Part shown: piece by piece, positions 36,305-48,506 of the stretch
Numbering within the stretch: position 1 is the stretch's first letter
Layout of the letters: each line of letters starts with the position of its first letter
NCBI GenBank assembly: GCA_951230915.1
Contig: OX579639.1
Span: forward strand, 12,462,001-12,526,000
DNA from: Antitrichia curtipendula
Lineage: Eukaryota > Streptophyta > Bryopsida > Hypnales > Leucodontaceae
Reading direction: 5' to 3'
Length of the DNA: 64,000 nucleotides
Made by a program: the position numbers and the translations under genes
The notes under the pieces: generated by a model
What the model was told of the DNA's origin: nothing
The model's input: the letters and a program-made list of their open reading frames with translations, nothing else
Database searches by the model: none

Positions 36305-36308
36305 TTAA

Positions 36309-38317
36309 ATTTGGAGAAAGCTTGCAATACAAGGGCATTTGGCAGCCTATTAATTTCCAACTTTTCATGATGCCTATAGGACCACCAAAGAGGCTATGAT
36401 TGCGCGTATGGCCTAGTAGTCGAGGAAAAGTGGACCGACAACAATGCACGATGTTCCTACTGCCTAGTGGCAGCCAAACTGCCACTTGTGATCTTTTGCA
36501 CTTCAACAGCATAACTGCCGAGGTTGGCTAAAGCTGCTTCTTAGGGTAGGCATGGCAAGAAATCGACATCCAATCATTTGAATATAAAATAATTCAAAAG
36601 CTAGAAGGGTTACCAAACATGGTTTACTTATTTAAAACCACTATAAGAAACCCTTGGTTTTAGTGGCGTTACGAAGAAATGGGTCATGTTTAGGATGACA
36701 TAAATGCATCCCATCATTTTTGGCTTAAAAGATGACATTTGTAGTCAACATTACTAAAGACGCATTGATGTCAATGCATGAACAATGCATGAACAAGATG
36801 ACATAACATTTGGCATGCACGTTTTTGCAGACATTGAATTTGACATGTACACATTTTGAAAAATGCTTGTGAAAACAAGGCACTACCATGTAGGTAGGGG
36901 AATCTAAATGTAGGAAAATTATTGTTGGGCAAGGTAAAAAACTATCTGCTGCTGAAAACTTTAGGGGATGGCTATTTCCTTTGCATTCTGCCAAGAGAGA
37001 CGTACTTGAAGGGATGTTGAAGTTGCGATTTCCTTCATTTCCAAAAAGTAATTGCAAAGAAGTTGAGATTTTAGCATGCATCATTCAAAATTTGTAATTA
37101 AATTATATAGAATCATATACAAACATTATAAATAGATTATGATGTTCTGTCACACAAATGAAGATTAAATGAATATACAAAAATGCGCATGGTTGGTTGT
37201 TCGATGGTCCTCATGGTCTTCATTACTTTGTGCTTACATATTGATAGGCAATTGGATTCATATTGTGAGTGCCTGGATGTTTGTTCCAGTAATTGTTTAA
37301 CATTGGAATTAATTTGGTTTGATTTAATTCATATGAGTTTCTGGTCCGTGATTAATTGTCTTCATGTTAAATTAAGTTTTTGGTTGGTCTGAGTAATAAA
37401 TGGATATAGAGGAGTTATCAGTTGTATGTATAACCTAGGGCTATAAATCTAAATATTATTACCAATTGTCTGAAAATTATCAGCTTGTGGTTTCAAATGT
37501 AGGAACTGAATCCAGCATTTGGTAATCATTGAGTTTGACCAATTGTTTTGCTTAGGTACTTACCAAGGGTTGCTCTCGTTTTGTTACAAGTCAGTGGTTC
37601 ATTGGTGGTTGATTGTTTTGAATCTAGTTATTTCTTAAAGTACCTTGTTGTAGTGGAGACAAATAGTTTTGGAATTAGCTTGAATTGGGAAGATTGAAGT
37701 GTAGCACTTGGGTGTTTGTACATTTTTTGAATTTCAGAGGACTGTTTGCTTTGACAAATTGTTGATAATTGTGCAACTAATAAAAATATTAGTGATTGCA
37801 TTATACACATGCCTTGCATTTAGATATAGAAAAATTGTTGTAGAACTGGGACTATTTGTTATTCATCTAACTAGTGATTAGGCTAGTTAAATAATGACAG
37901 TGACAAATTGTCTTGGTAACACAAATCACCTATAAATTTAGGAACTTGAGTACACTATATAAATAAATAAATAAAAAATATATATCATAATTGCATTGGT
38001 CTAGTATTAGATCATGTGCATGACAAATTGTTGAAAACTCCCCTAGATTACTAGATAGGACCGATACTTCATATATTATGTCTTATACATTGGTAAAGGA
38101 CTGGGAACAATATTGTGTAGCCTGGGAATAGGAGTGTTGTAATATTATTCAAACCTTTTATCCAAGAATCTATTCAAAAGTGACTTTAGTCACACGACAA
38201 TAGACTAATTAAACTTTTTTCCGAAACTAAGAACCCCTATACTATTGTATTTCAGATTTTGTGAAAAAGCAAAACCTAGCTTATTCTATGTCATCTTGTA
38301 CTCCAACTTCCTCTAGC
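36309..38317. other. AT-rich DNA with a lone CACTA-like terminus
   Basis: CACTATAAGAAACCC at about 36640 resembles a CACTA transposon end, and an inverted GGTTTCTTATAGTG lies at about 35699-35712. The two point away from each other and I found no partners, so no element is called. No gene is recognised. Confidence 0.4.
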
Positions 38318-39429
38318 TTAACCCCTAAAGGACCAAACAACATATTTTGAAAACATAGCTTTTTTGGTCAAGTCACCAGCGCTACAATAATTAATATTTT
38401 GAGATGAAATTTTCAGACAATAGGGGGACAAGGAGTACCTTTCTAGAGCAACAAATTTCAAATTGTTGTGATTTACAGAAAAAAGTTATGATAGCAAAAG
38501 TAATTTGCGTCCTTGAAGGGCAGCATGGGCACTTCCATTTACACTAAGGCAAAAAAATTGGGATCTTGCCCAAAGGGCAAGGGTCCAGACTCTATGGAAA
38601 ATGGGTTATTGTTCTAATTCCTCTGACTTTCCGTTCTGATTCTATCATATGGCAGTTCTGGTCTCATTTGTCAGGCTTTGTAGCTACAATTTGTTGACCG
38701 GTTGGAGGATTGCTCTTCTGACAAGAGGATAGAATGAGAAAAGGTAGCATTTAACTCCAGTAGGAGGTACAGCTCTAGCTAGAGGTAGGGATTCAATTAT
38801 CGTTGTTGTGACAATAATATTTCCATGTGATGAGTGCAAAATTGATATTCAATTCTAGAGCAGATTATCAAAATTACTATACACTAAGACTTTAGGGAAG
38901 CTGTAAAAGCTACTTCATGACTTGTAAAACCTACTTCATGACATGATTTCAGCCAAAATTTGTCATCAAAATCTCCAAAATTGAATGATCAATCAAAGTT
39001 GGATCCCACAAACTTGGACCATGGAACTAGATCTATGGTACTCACCGTCTATTTGGTGACCAACATAAGTGCAATAATACTAATCCCTACAAGAATGGCT
39101 TTGCATAAATCTAATCTCAAAGTTCCCTGTACTGAATCCACTGTATCCAACTACAAGCAACACTAATCTACCATCAAGAACTACAAACTCATAAAGTCAT
39201 TCGACACCTGCTTTCATGAATTTAAAAAAAATAGGGAACTAAAAAGCTAGTGGCAGTTTCTCCTTGACGGCTGCATTCATAGTGCCCAACCAAACAACAT
39301 GCAATTCAAAATTCAATCAACAACACTGCAAAACTCCTTCCAGTTTTGAACCGATACCACTGTCAAACATGTCTAGACACAAGGAGACGGGCATCAAAGG
39401 TCTGATTTTAGCATGACAAAGTTGGGGTC

Positions 39430-40944
39430 ATGATTGGGAGGATTGGAGAGCCTGATCCAAAAGCAACGCAGCAGGTCGGAGGGTCGACGCAGAAGGGTGG
39501 TAGTTTGACAGGGCAGGCCGCAGCTTTGTCGCAGCAGGCAAGCAGATCGACACACAAGAGTACGACTTCACAACAGGCCTGGACTTTGGTGCACCAGAAG
39601 TTCGGAGCTTCACCGGACCAGGCACCACGAGGCGGGGCTCTCGACCTCATGATTGGCAACGCATTACGGCTACAGGGAGTATATGCAATCGAAGTAGGGA
39701 AAGGGGCATCGACACATCACGTGCAAGAGGAACTGAAACTTTACATTGGAGGCGATGCTTCTTTGACTGTGCAGTCATAGCGAGACAGTGGAACTTGGAC
39801 ACCTCATGAGCGCTCAAACTTAGTAGTCCATGATCTGGTCGGATTTGAACACATTGCGGAGGACACAAAACTTGTAGAAGTCACAACATTTCAAAATCAG
39901 TTGTTCCAACTTCTTACTACAGAGGAGGGAACATCCTCACTACAGGCTAACAGAGTGGTTGCATTATTAGACGTCTCGCACTTGCAGTCTTTGCCGGTTC
40001 CTAGAGGCACTTTGAAGTGGCCTACACATCCACAACTCAGTAACTACCGGCACCACTTTTACAGGCAAGCTGCAGGCTGCTTAGGATGGTGCCAACGTCG
40101 ATAATTTCATCCAGTTATTCCTCTACTTGTGAAGGAGAAGGTGTGGCCAGATTTTGCTACTCCATCTACAAAATCTACCCTCAAACGCAATGCCCCAGAT
40201 TCCTCATTTCATCAAGGGAAAATGGGTAAGACATACTTCCGCTTTCTATTTCACCTACATGTTTTAGAAAATAAAGTGAGAAACAAGAAGTTCTACATCA
40301 CTTACCTTCTTCAATCCGTCCTGCAACTCGCCTCAGACGACCTCCTTCCCTGATGCAGCGAACGGCTGCAAGCGTGGCTGGACGAGATCCAACCAACTCC
40401 GGAAGACAGCAGATATGCTGAGCTGTCTTCAACCTCCTCTGACGAAGAAAATGAGTCATAGGTTTGTCTTCCTCTCAACCTCTCCGGTGACATCCCTATT
40501 GGCAAGGCAAATCTAGACCTTGAGGATTTTGAGAAGGAAGAGGAGGAAGGGCTGGCGCCAGCTCAGGATTCATCATGTGAGGGAGAATCAGAGGACTACT
40601 CAAACGAAGATGAAGACAATGGATACGCAGTGCAAGAATTTTTGTGGCCACCTGAGCTTCTATACTCACAAAAGGCTTTTGCAAAAAGAAGGCGGAAGAA
40701 AAAATATGAGTGGCGGGAGGGGGAGACGGACAATGGTAGTGGAGAAGTTCCTGGATTTCAAAAGTGGGAGGGAGATCGGCGCCAACTTGCATCAGACCGG
40801 CGGAGAATCCGAAGTCCAGACCATGTTCTACATGAGCTCGGCGAGGGGCACCAGCACCAGCTTGCACTTGACCGTTGGGGAATCCAAAGCCCATGCCACA
40901 GTCTAGATGAGCTTGGTGAGGGTGATCGTGCGGCCATAGGGTGA
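39430..40944 (+). pseudogene. Decayed second gene inside the piggyBac element, unknown function
   Basis: A frame from ATG at 39430 continues to 40104 with one internal TAG (39778-39780), then after TAA at 40102 is open to about 40226, where AAATGGGTAAGA could be a splice donor. Further downstream, 40315-40460 and 40500-40944 carry acidic and then basic stretches (DFEKEEEEGLAPAQDSS, KRRRKKKYEWREGE). The N-terminal part is Gln/Ser-rich (LSQQASRSTHKSTTSQQA). I do not recognise the family. Its position between the terminus and the transposase suggests an accessory gene or captured host sequence. Composition is more GC-rich than the surrounding element. Confidence 0.4.
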
Positions 40945-41015
40945 TCGTGCGGCCATAGGGTGATCGTGCGGCCATAGGGTGATCGTGCGGCCATAGGGTG
41001 ATCGTGCGGCCATAG
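40921..41015. repeat. 19-bp minisatellite, five identical copies
   Basis: GGTGATCGTGCGGCCATAG repeated five times without mismatch, at the end of the decayed second gene. Perfect identity implies recent amplification. Confidence 0.95.
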
Positions 41016-41370
41016 GGTGGCCGCATGGCGAGGATAGTACCGGAAAATTGGAGGAAGGAAGGTCACGGAGGCGGCCTGACAATGAAGGCCTACTGCAGTC
41101 GGGGTCGTTTGAGGAGCCGCGATTGGCTTCTTCGACTTCTTGCCTAACTCGATAGCCAGGTTCAGGTGGCGAGTAGGTCCTCAGGTGGATAAAGCTTCTT
41201 TTTCCTATTTTTTTTAGCTACGTTACTGTTTGCTTTTCACTCTAGAATATAATTCGACTGGTCCAATTTTCATACTCTCTGTTTGGCAAGTTTGAGGAGG
41301 TTCAGGTTGCACTACACAATGCTTGCATTTGGATACAACATGCAATTATAGTAAAACGTTGTACTAGTAG

Positions 41371-43233
41371 ATGTTCAAAAATATTTTCTTCATATATACA
41401 TATAAACTTTCAATTTTGGAGGAAGTGGCTTCACAACCTCATGGGATGGATGATATGCCAGCCCCCAACTATTATAACAACCCTCCTAGGTTGCAAGAGA
41501 GAAGGAGGGTTGTAAAGAGGAGGGTGGCTAATGTTGCCCCCATGTTGATTGATGATTCATCAGAAAGTGAGGATCAATATGAGTGAGATGAGAGTAGTGA
41601 TGGAGGGGACCTGGACGACTTTTTTAGTGTGAAACATAGGTTCCGTGATTCGACGTGGTTATGAGCCAATTTTACATATTTTCCAAAACCCAAAAAATTT
41701 GTAAGTGACCATGGGCCTACAAGATTTTTCCACTCAAAGCCCACTTTTATGCAATTATTTTCATTGTTTTGGCCTTACACCCTCTTGCGCAAAATTGTGG
41801 TAGAGACTAATCGTTATGCAACCACACCAGATGAGCATGGAAAAACAAGGGGGGGGGGACAAGGATGGTTGCCTATGACAGTTTCAACATTCAAGGCCTA
41901 TTTAGCAGCACGCATGTTCATGGGGTTGAAAAAACAACCAAATGTCAGGACATATTGGAGCAAAGAAGGTTCATTTTTTCATTGCCCTCGAATTTCTAAG
42001 CTTTTGTATAGGGGAAGATTTGAAGCAATAACAAGATGTCTTCATGTCACAGATCCGACAACCTATGTCACGGATAGAGATTTGCCCGGCTATGACAAGA
42101 TGGGTCAAGTGCGGTGGCTTGTGCATGACATAAGAGACAATTTCAAACGTGAGTGGAGTTTGGGCAAGTATGTCAGTATGGATGAAATGATGATACGATA
42201 TAAAGGCTTGTATTGTCCCGCTAGACAATATATGCCAAAGAAGCCACAGAAATGGGGGATAAAAGTTTGGTGTTTAGCAGATTTGACATCAAAATATGTC
42301 TTCAACTTTGAAATCAATTGTGGGGCCAACCATAATACCGTTGGGGAAATACCACCGGTAGTTGAGCCAGTAGTTCATGTAGAGGCAAATGTGGCTCACA
42401 ATGTGGTTATGAGACTATTGAATGGCCAAGAAGGAAAGGGACATGTAGTTGTCATGGACAACTACTTCTCTAGCGTTGGACTATTTATCGACTTGGCCGC
42501 ACTTGAAATTTATGCGACGAGCACTATGAGGTCTAATCAAGTGGGCCTACCGGTGGAATTGAAAGCGGTCCAAAATTGGAGGAATTCACCTCAAGGTACT
42601 CTAGAGTGGAAAATGCATGAATCTCGGGGCATTGCATGTGTTATGTGGAAGGACAAACGTCCGGTTCTTCTTATTTCAACAAATGCATTGCCTATTGAGT
42701 TTCCATGTGTGCCGATACCCACTGTTTCTCGTAGGAATGGGGCCACAAGAGACCTAATTCCAACTTCCCCTATCCATCTTGAATATACCACCCACATGAG
42801 GGGTGTAAATGTGGCGGACCAACTTAGAGCTTTGTACTCTAGCCAAACTAGGTCGCATAAGTGGTGGCACCGGGTCTTTTATTTCCTATTGGATGCTACG
42901 ATGGTCAATGTGTATGTAATCTACCTAGAGCTCTCGCGTCAACGTCAACATCGGAGAAAACCTATCATTCACCTTCAATTCAAGACCGATTTGTGTGATG
43001 CTCTCACTCAAAATTGGCGTGGCCGGGGAACCAACGTAGATGAAGAAGAGGAAGAACCACGCCCACACATGCCTACTTGGAGTTGATTGAGGCGTCCATG
43101 CCTAACATGTGGAGATCCAAAGTGTAGCCACTATTGTCGGACTTGCAATCGGGCATTTTTGTGTCTGACTCAGGGTTGTTTTGAAGAATATTACTATGGT
43201 CCACGAAACCCTAATAGAGGGAACCGTGCCTAA
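41371..43233 (+). pseudogene. piggyBac transposase with three in-frame TGA codons
   Basis: One reading frame spans the whole gene. TGA codons at 41584-41586, 41662-41664 and 43084-43086 split it; the longest open part is 41749-43083 (445 residues). Order: acidic N-terminus (IDDSSESED, DGGDLDDFF), a FHSKPTFMQLFSLFWPY region, the DDE_Tnp_1_7 catalytic core (KYVSMDEMMIRYKGLYCPAR, KPQKWGIKVWCLAD, HVVVMDNYFSSVGLF, HMRGVNVADQLRALYSS, HKWWHRVFYFLLD), and beyond the last stop a Cys/His-rich tail (CLTCGDPKCSHYCRTCN). Candidate catalytic Asp residues are in VSMDEMM, VVMDNYFSS and NVADQLR. The Cys-rich tail is the family's C-terminal zinc finger, so the full length of about 620 codons is normal. Each TGA could arise from CGA by one C-to-T change. 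The ATG at 41371 is the first in frame; the true start may be near MDDMPAPN. Confidence 0.92.
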
Positions 43234-43571
43234 CATTTATAAGGTGAATCTCAAGGTTATTTTGGTTCAATGTTGTTGGAGGCAATAAATTTTTATTCAA
43301 ACTTTCTTATTCTTTTCCTTTACCTTCTTCTCTTGTTAGTTAGTCTTTAGTTATTTCTTAGTCACCCTCTCTATTTTTTCCATACACCTTCTAAATTTTT
43401 TTCTAACACTCTACATTTCATTCCCTCCAATTTCTAATCTTTTTCATTATGTAATAGTTTTTCTCTTCACTTGATATTATATTGAGCCTCCCTTCATTAG
43501 TTTTTTTCCTCACCTTCCCTATTTTTTTTCTTTACCTTCAAAGTTGTTTTCCTCACCTTCCCTATTTTTTT

Positions 43572-43850
43572 ACCAACTTCATGAGCTTTCTCTCTTTTTT
43601 TAGCTAAATGTTTATGGACCTTCTAAGAATTTATGGCTTGAATTCCTACATTGTGTCATTTGTTTTTTTATCAACTTCATGAGCCTTTTCTTTTTTTTAG
43701 CTAAATGTTTATGGACTTTCTAAGAGTTTTTGTCTTGAATGCCTAAATTGATTCATATTTTTTTTGATAACCTTCATGAGCCTTCTCTATTTTGTAGCTA
43801 AATGTTATAGACGTTCTAAGAGTTTATCGCTTGAATGCCTAAATTGACAA
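43572..43850. repeat. Tandem repeat of about 98 bp, three copies
   Basis: Units start at about 43572, 43670 and 43767, with TTCATGAGC, AGCTAAATGTTTATGGAC and TCTAAGAGTTT in each. It sits between the transposase and the right end region of the element. Confidence 0.75.
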
Positions 43851-44689
43851 AACCCCTAATTTTGGCCCTGCGGAAAATCGGGCAGCTGCACTTCACAAGG
43901 TCGCTTTTGTATGAAAAAATGTTTAAAATGGGGGTTACTCCTTGGATTCATTCTTCAAAGCAAGTTGGTTATATGCTTGAAAAAATTCAGATCATTTGGA
44001 AGTGCACAACATATAGGAAAAAATAGTAAGTAGAAAGAAGTGGAGAATGATTCAAAACACGAAATTGTTAAGAATTAAATTATGGAATTAAAAAATGACA
44101 ATCCCAAAGGTGATAATTTTTAAATAAACAATATACATCCCATGCATTTATTTTTTTCAAAATGTATTAAAAATTAAGTTAAATAAAGGATTTCAAATTT
44201 TTATTTAGAATAAGGAATCTATAACTGCCCGCAAACTAAAACACCTCATAACTTTAATCTCATAAATCAAAATGGAATGATTCAAAGCTTTCTACTTATA
44301 TGTAATTCTGGAAAATCAATTTCACATTTTTTGTTTTTTAAAAGTGATTTTTGAGAATTTTTTGGAGCTGCCCACCAACCATTGAAAATGATATATCATA
44401 CAATAACTTTTAAACTATGTAGTCAAAAGTTTTGAAAATTGTTGGGCCTTAAAGCTACTCCTTGGGCACATGTTATGTGAAAATTTCAAAGAAAAAAAAT
44501 AAAAATTCCATTTGTAGTGAGCTCCCCAAAATTGCTATGTTGCCAAAAAAACGCCATTTGGTCCTTTAGGGGTTAAACACTGCCACTTCATGTTTGAGCT
44601 AGGCTTGGTGAAGACAAAGCAACATGTGGTAGAACTTGAGAATTAATTATGGACTACCACTAGCTGATAAAACAAATATAAGGTCACAC

Positions 44690-46425
44690 TCACATGCATT
44701 TTGGGAGGTTAGTACATTTAGTGACGCATGATGCTAGAAAAAAGAGATCATGTGTCTCTAAATGCACTAACAGGTATTTTGGAGGGGGTATTGCATTTTG
44801 AGACACATGATCTTAGATTTCAAAGATCACTTGTCACTAAGTGCACTAACACATATTTTTGATAATTAGTGCACTTAGTGACACATGATCTTAGAAAAAA
44901 AGGATCATGTATTACTAAGTGCAATAATACGTATTTTGAGGGGGGTAGTACACTTTGTGATACATGATCTTAGAAAAAAAGATCATATGTCACTAAGTGC
45001 ACTAACATGTATTTTGGAGGATTAATGCACTTTGTGACACATGATTTTGAAAAAAAAGATCGTCTGTCTAATGCACTAACATGTATTTTGGGGGGGGTAG
45101 TGCACTTTGTGATCCATAATCTTGGAAAAAAAGATCGTTTTGTCACTAAGTGCACTAATACGTATTTTGGGGGGTTAGTGCATTTTGTGACACATGATCT
45201 TAGAAAAAAAGATCGTTTGTCACTAAATGCACTAACACGTATTTTGGGGGGTTAGTGCACTTTGTGACACATGATCTTGGAAAAAAAAATCGTTTGTCAC
45301 TAAATGCACTAACACGTATTTTGGAAGATTAATGCACTTTATGATACATAATCTTGGAAAAAAAGATCATCTGTCACTAAGTGCATTAATACGTATTTTG
45401 GGGGGTTAGTGCACTTTGTGACACATAATTTTGGAAAAAAAGATCGTTTGTCACTAAGTGCACTAATACGTATTTTGGGGGATTAGTGCACTTTGTGACA
45501 CTTGATCTTGGAAAAAAAAATCATATGTCACTAAGTGCAATAACCTTCCAAAATATGTGTTAGAACATTTAGTGACATATGATCCTTTTTTTCTACGATC
45601 AAGTGTCACTAAGTGCACTAATACGTATTTTGGGGGATTAGTGCACTTTGTGATACATGATCTTGCCAAAAAAAAACATTTGTCACTAAGTACACTAACA
45701 CGTATTTTGGGGGGTAGTGCACTTTGTGACATTTGATCTTGAAAAAAAAAATCATATGTCACTAAGTGCAATAACCTCCCAAAATATGTGTTAGAGCATT
45801 TAGTGACATATGATCCTTTTTTTCTACGATCAAGTGTCACTAAGTGCACTAATACGTATTTTGGGGGATTAGTGCACTTTGTGATACATGATCTTGCCAA
45901 AAAAAAACATTTGTCACTAAGTACACTAACACGTATTTTGGGGGGTAGTGCACTTTGTGACATTTGATCTTGAAAAAAAAAATCATATGTCACTAAGTGC
46001 AATAACCTCCCAAAATATGTGTTAGAGCATTTAGTGACATATGATCCTTTTTTTCTACAATCAAGTGTCAGTAAGTGCACTAATTACCGAAAATATGTGT
46101 TACTGCACTTTGTGACACATGATCTTGGAAAAAAAAATTGTATGTCACTAAGTGCACTAACACATATTTTTGGTAATTAGTGCACTTATTGACACTTGAT
46201 CTTAGAAAAAAAGGATCATATGTCACTAAATGCTCTAACACATATTTTGGGAGGTTATTGTACTTTGTGACACATGATCTTGGAAAAAAAAATTGTATTT
46301 CACTAAGTACACTAACACGTATTTTGGAGGGGTATTTTAAAAAAAGATTGTATTTCACTAAGTGCACTAACACATATTTCAGGGGGTTAGTGACACATGA
46401 TCTTAGAAAAAAGAAGATCATGTGT
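44690..46425. repeat. Hairpin-forming satellite, 77-bp monomers with a 231-bp higher-order repeat
   Basis: Monomers of about 77 bp contain TTAGTGCACTTTGTGACAC, ATGATCTT, a poly-A loop, then AAGATC, TGTCACTAAGTGCACTAA and an ATTTTGGGGGG spacer. Each monomer is therefore itself an inverted repeat. From 45601 three monomers form a 231-bp unit repeated nearly exactly (phase points 45601, 45832, 46063), including one monomer in reverse orientation. Long frames across the array are by-products of the repeat, not genes. Confidence 0.9.
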
Positions 46426-46470
46426 TACCAACCACACTACCTTCAAAAATAGAAGGTAGTGTGGTTGGTA
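46426..46470. repeat. Perfect 19-bp inverted repeat closing the satellite
   Basis: TACCAACCACACTACCTTC at 46426-46444 pairs perfectly with 46452-46470 across a 7-nt A-rich loop. It differs in sequence from the monomers but has the same design. Confidence 0.85.
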
Positions 46471-46702
46471 CCATAGTTTATTTTGGAGGTTTAGACAAAT
46501 CATTCTAGTTTGTATTCTACTTTATGATACATCAAATTTCCAATTTTTGATTCATTTTTTATTGTCTTTTGTTTGTTCAAATTTGAAAGAAATGGGATGA
46601 AGTGCCAAAGCAAGTACTTCAACCATCAGCTTTGACAAAAGTAAATACCCCCATAGAGAATTCAAAATTGATATATGAAGATAGACTTATCTTAATTTTT
46701 AA

Positions 46703-47642
46703 CCCCTGAAGTCCCATTGGCCCTATGGGGGCCAAAATGCGACTTTGGATAGGCTCCTAATTGTTCAAATCTTGTTGTAATTTTTTGAAACTTTTTGGGG
46801 AGCTGTAAAAACATGTAAGGTTCTTGGGAATATAATTTTTGAGTCAATTGCTGTCCGGGAGCAAAAGTTATAGCACCATAAGCCAAAAATAGAGGTTGGC
46901 GCCTCGGCGGGCAGCACAAAAAAAATCACAAAAAGTTTAAATTAAAATTAAAAAAAAATTCCCTAGAATGTTATATTTTATGTACATGTGAAGCTTTGGT
47001 TCATTCTATTTGGATTAGGGATGAGAAAATTATGGACAATTTTGTTTTTTGGACAATGTAAAATTGTAAGCATCTTTTTCAAAAATATAACTTATAGAGC
47101 TCAATTTTGAATGCAATTTTTAAATTTTTTAGAATTTATTTTTTGGGCAAGGTTAGTTTTTCTTGTTAGAACAATATCACCGTTGAGATTACTGTATTTT
47201 AATTCCATTTTAGAAAAATTAACAATTTAATTTTTTGTTCAATCTTGGACCTACTTCTATTTAACAAATTTTTAAAGAATGAAAACCAAATTTTTATCTA
47301 TTGAATTTTTTTTCATAGACTCTTAATTCAATCCTTCAGCATAAAAAATTTTAGATTCAGAAATTGTAGTGCAAAAAATTTCCACAAACGGCGATCAAAG
47401 TCATCTAAATTTGCAAGACAACAATCCAAAAAACTTTTCTTTTCAACTTTGAATGCTAATATCTTCTAATCGGTACGGTCAAACTTTATGAAATTTTTAC
47501 CGCATGATCTCAAATAAGTGAAGCACAAGATCCTACAATTAGATTCTTAAAAGAATGATTTTTCTGCATTCTTGAGTGAATGCAACAAAAATGACAGTTT
47601 TATGTGATTTTTGGCAGGAAAATGGCTTTGGGACTTTAGGAG
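46703..47642. mobile_element. Non-autonomous piggyBac-like element F (940 bp)
   Basis: Left flank TTAA (46699-46702), right flank TTAG (47643-47646, one change). Ends are CCCCTGAAGTCCCA and, inverted, CTCCTAAAGTCCCA. The left subterminal palindrome (GGCCCTATGGGGGCC) and the long interior match the element at 50469, and the right end matches element B (CTAATATCTTCTAATC, AGATCCTAC). No transposase. Confidence 0.7.
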
Positions 47643-47646
47643 TTAG

Positions 47647-48506
47647 TTACCAAAACTAATTCAAATTTCAAAAATTGTAAAGATGTATTATTCTATGCAA
47701 CTTAGAATAATAATTTAATGAAATTTATTAGAAAAAAATTATAAAATGTGATTGATATTATATCATTTCTATAAGATTAGAAATACTACTATTATAAACA
47801 ATAATTTTCAATAAACTTTCAAATCAAATATAAAAAATTATTTTATAATTTAAATTTTATGTTAAATGTGTGTAATTTTTACAAGAATTTTTTTCCTTTA
47901 GATTCAATATCTAAAGTTCTAATTGTGGTGACTAATAAAGATTTTTCTATATTTTTATAAATTCAAGTCATTTGTGATGAGTGATTTTTGAATTATATAA
48001 GTTGCTCTCTAAGGTCAAATATATTAGTGTCCCTTCAGTTATAGAGTATTAATAATGAGTTTTTTGAGAATTTATATTGTACAAATGTGAAAGAACTAAT
48101 ACAAGAATATACCAACTGTTTGGAACATCAATGGGCAATCATTTGTTGTTTGAAATTTAAACATTTGGTCCTTTAGGATATTAAAAAGTTAACATCTAAT
48201 ACTAGATGGATCTTGGTAATCACAATTTATAATAAAAATCATCAATAGAATTGAAAATTCCACTTTATATGCTATTGAGATGTCTTAAGAAGAAGTGAAT
48301 CCACAATAAATTTATTAATATTTATATATAAATTGGAATATGATTTTTGTTTATATAACATTGTAGATGAAAGGAGTTTGAGTAATTTTTTTTTAATCAC
48401 CTAAGTGTCTTGGTTCAATAGTATACCAATATTTGGAAGAAGGAATTCCTCTAGGATATTTGGTGCGTGCATTCAATTGATTGGTTGATCTAGTCATTAA
48501 CCCTTT
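47647..48506. other. AT-rich DNA, no gene seen
   Basis: Very AT-rich with homopolymer runs. It lies downstream of the minus-strand pseudogene that follows. Confidence 0.5.

Larger units (their letters stand above)
38322..44572. mobile_element. piggyBac-type transposon carrying a transposase gene (6.25 kb)
   Basis: TTAA flanks at 38318-38321 and 44573-44576. Both ends carry the same 16-bp inverted repeat CCCCTAAAGGACCAAA, followed by about 150-200 bp of imperfect inverted similarity (ACATAGC, AAATTTTCA, GGAGTA, GGGCAGC). Inside are a decayed multi-part frame (39430-40944) and a piggyBac transposase (41371-43233). Caution: elements A and B have two different ends, while here both ends are of the 'GGACCAAA' type, and 43850-44572 looks like a truncated inverted relative of element A. 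The boundaries may therefore be a composite of two insertions. Confidence 0.7.

Noticed and set aside
35699..36655. CACTATAAGAAACC-type ends at 35712 and 36640 as one CACTA element
   Set aside because: The two termini face away from each other and lack partners or a shared 3-bp duplication.
40496..41066. Minus-strand frame of 176 codons with repeated PYGRTITLWPHDH
   Set aside because: It is the reverse reading of the 19-bp minisatellite and of the plus-strand decayed gene.
45463..46421. Long minus-strand open frames (205 and 113 codons)
   Set aside because: They lie wholly in the 77-bp satellite; the protein repeats with the DNA period and has no other support.
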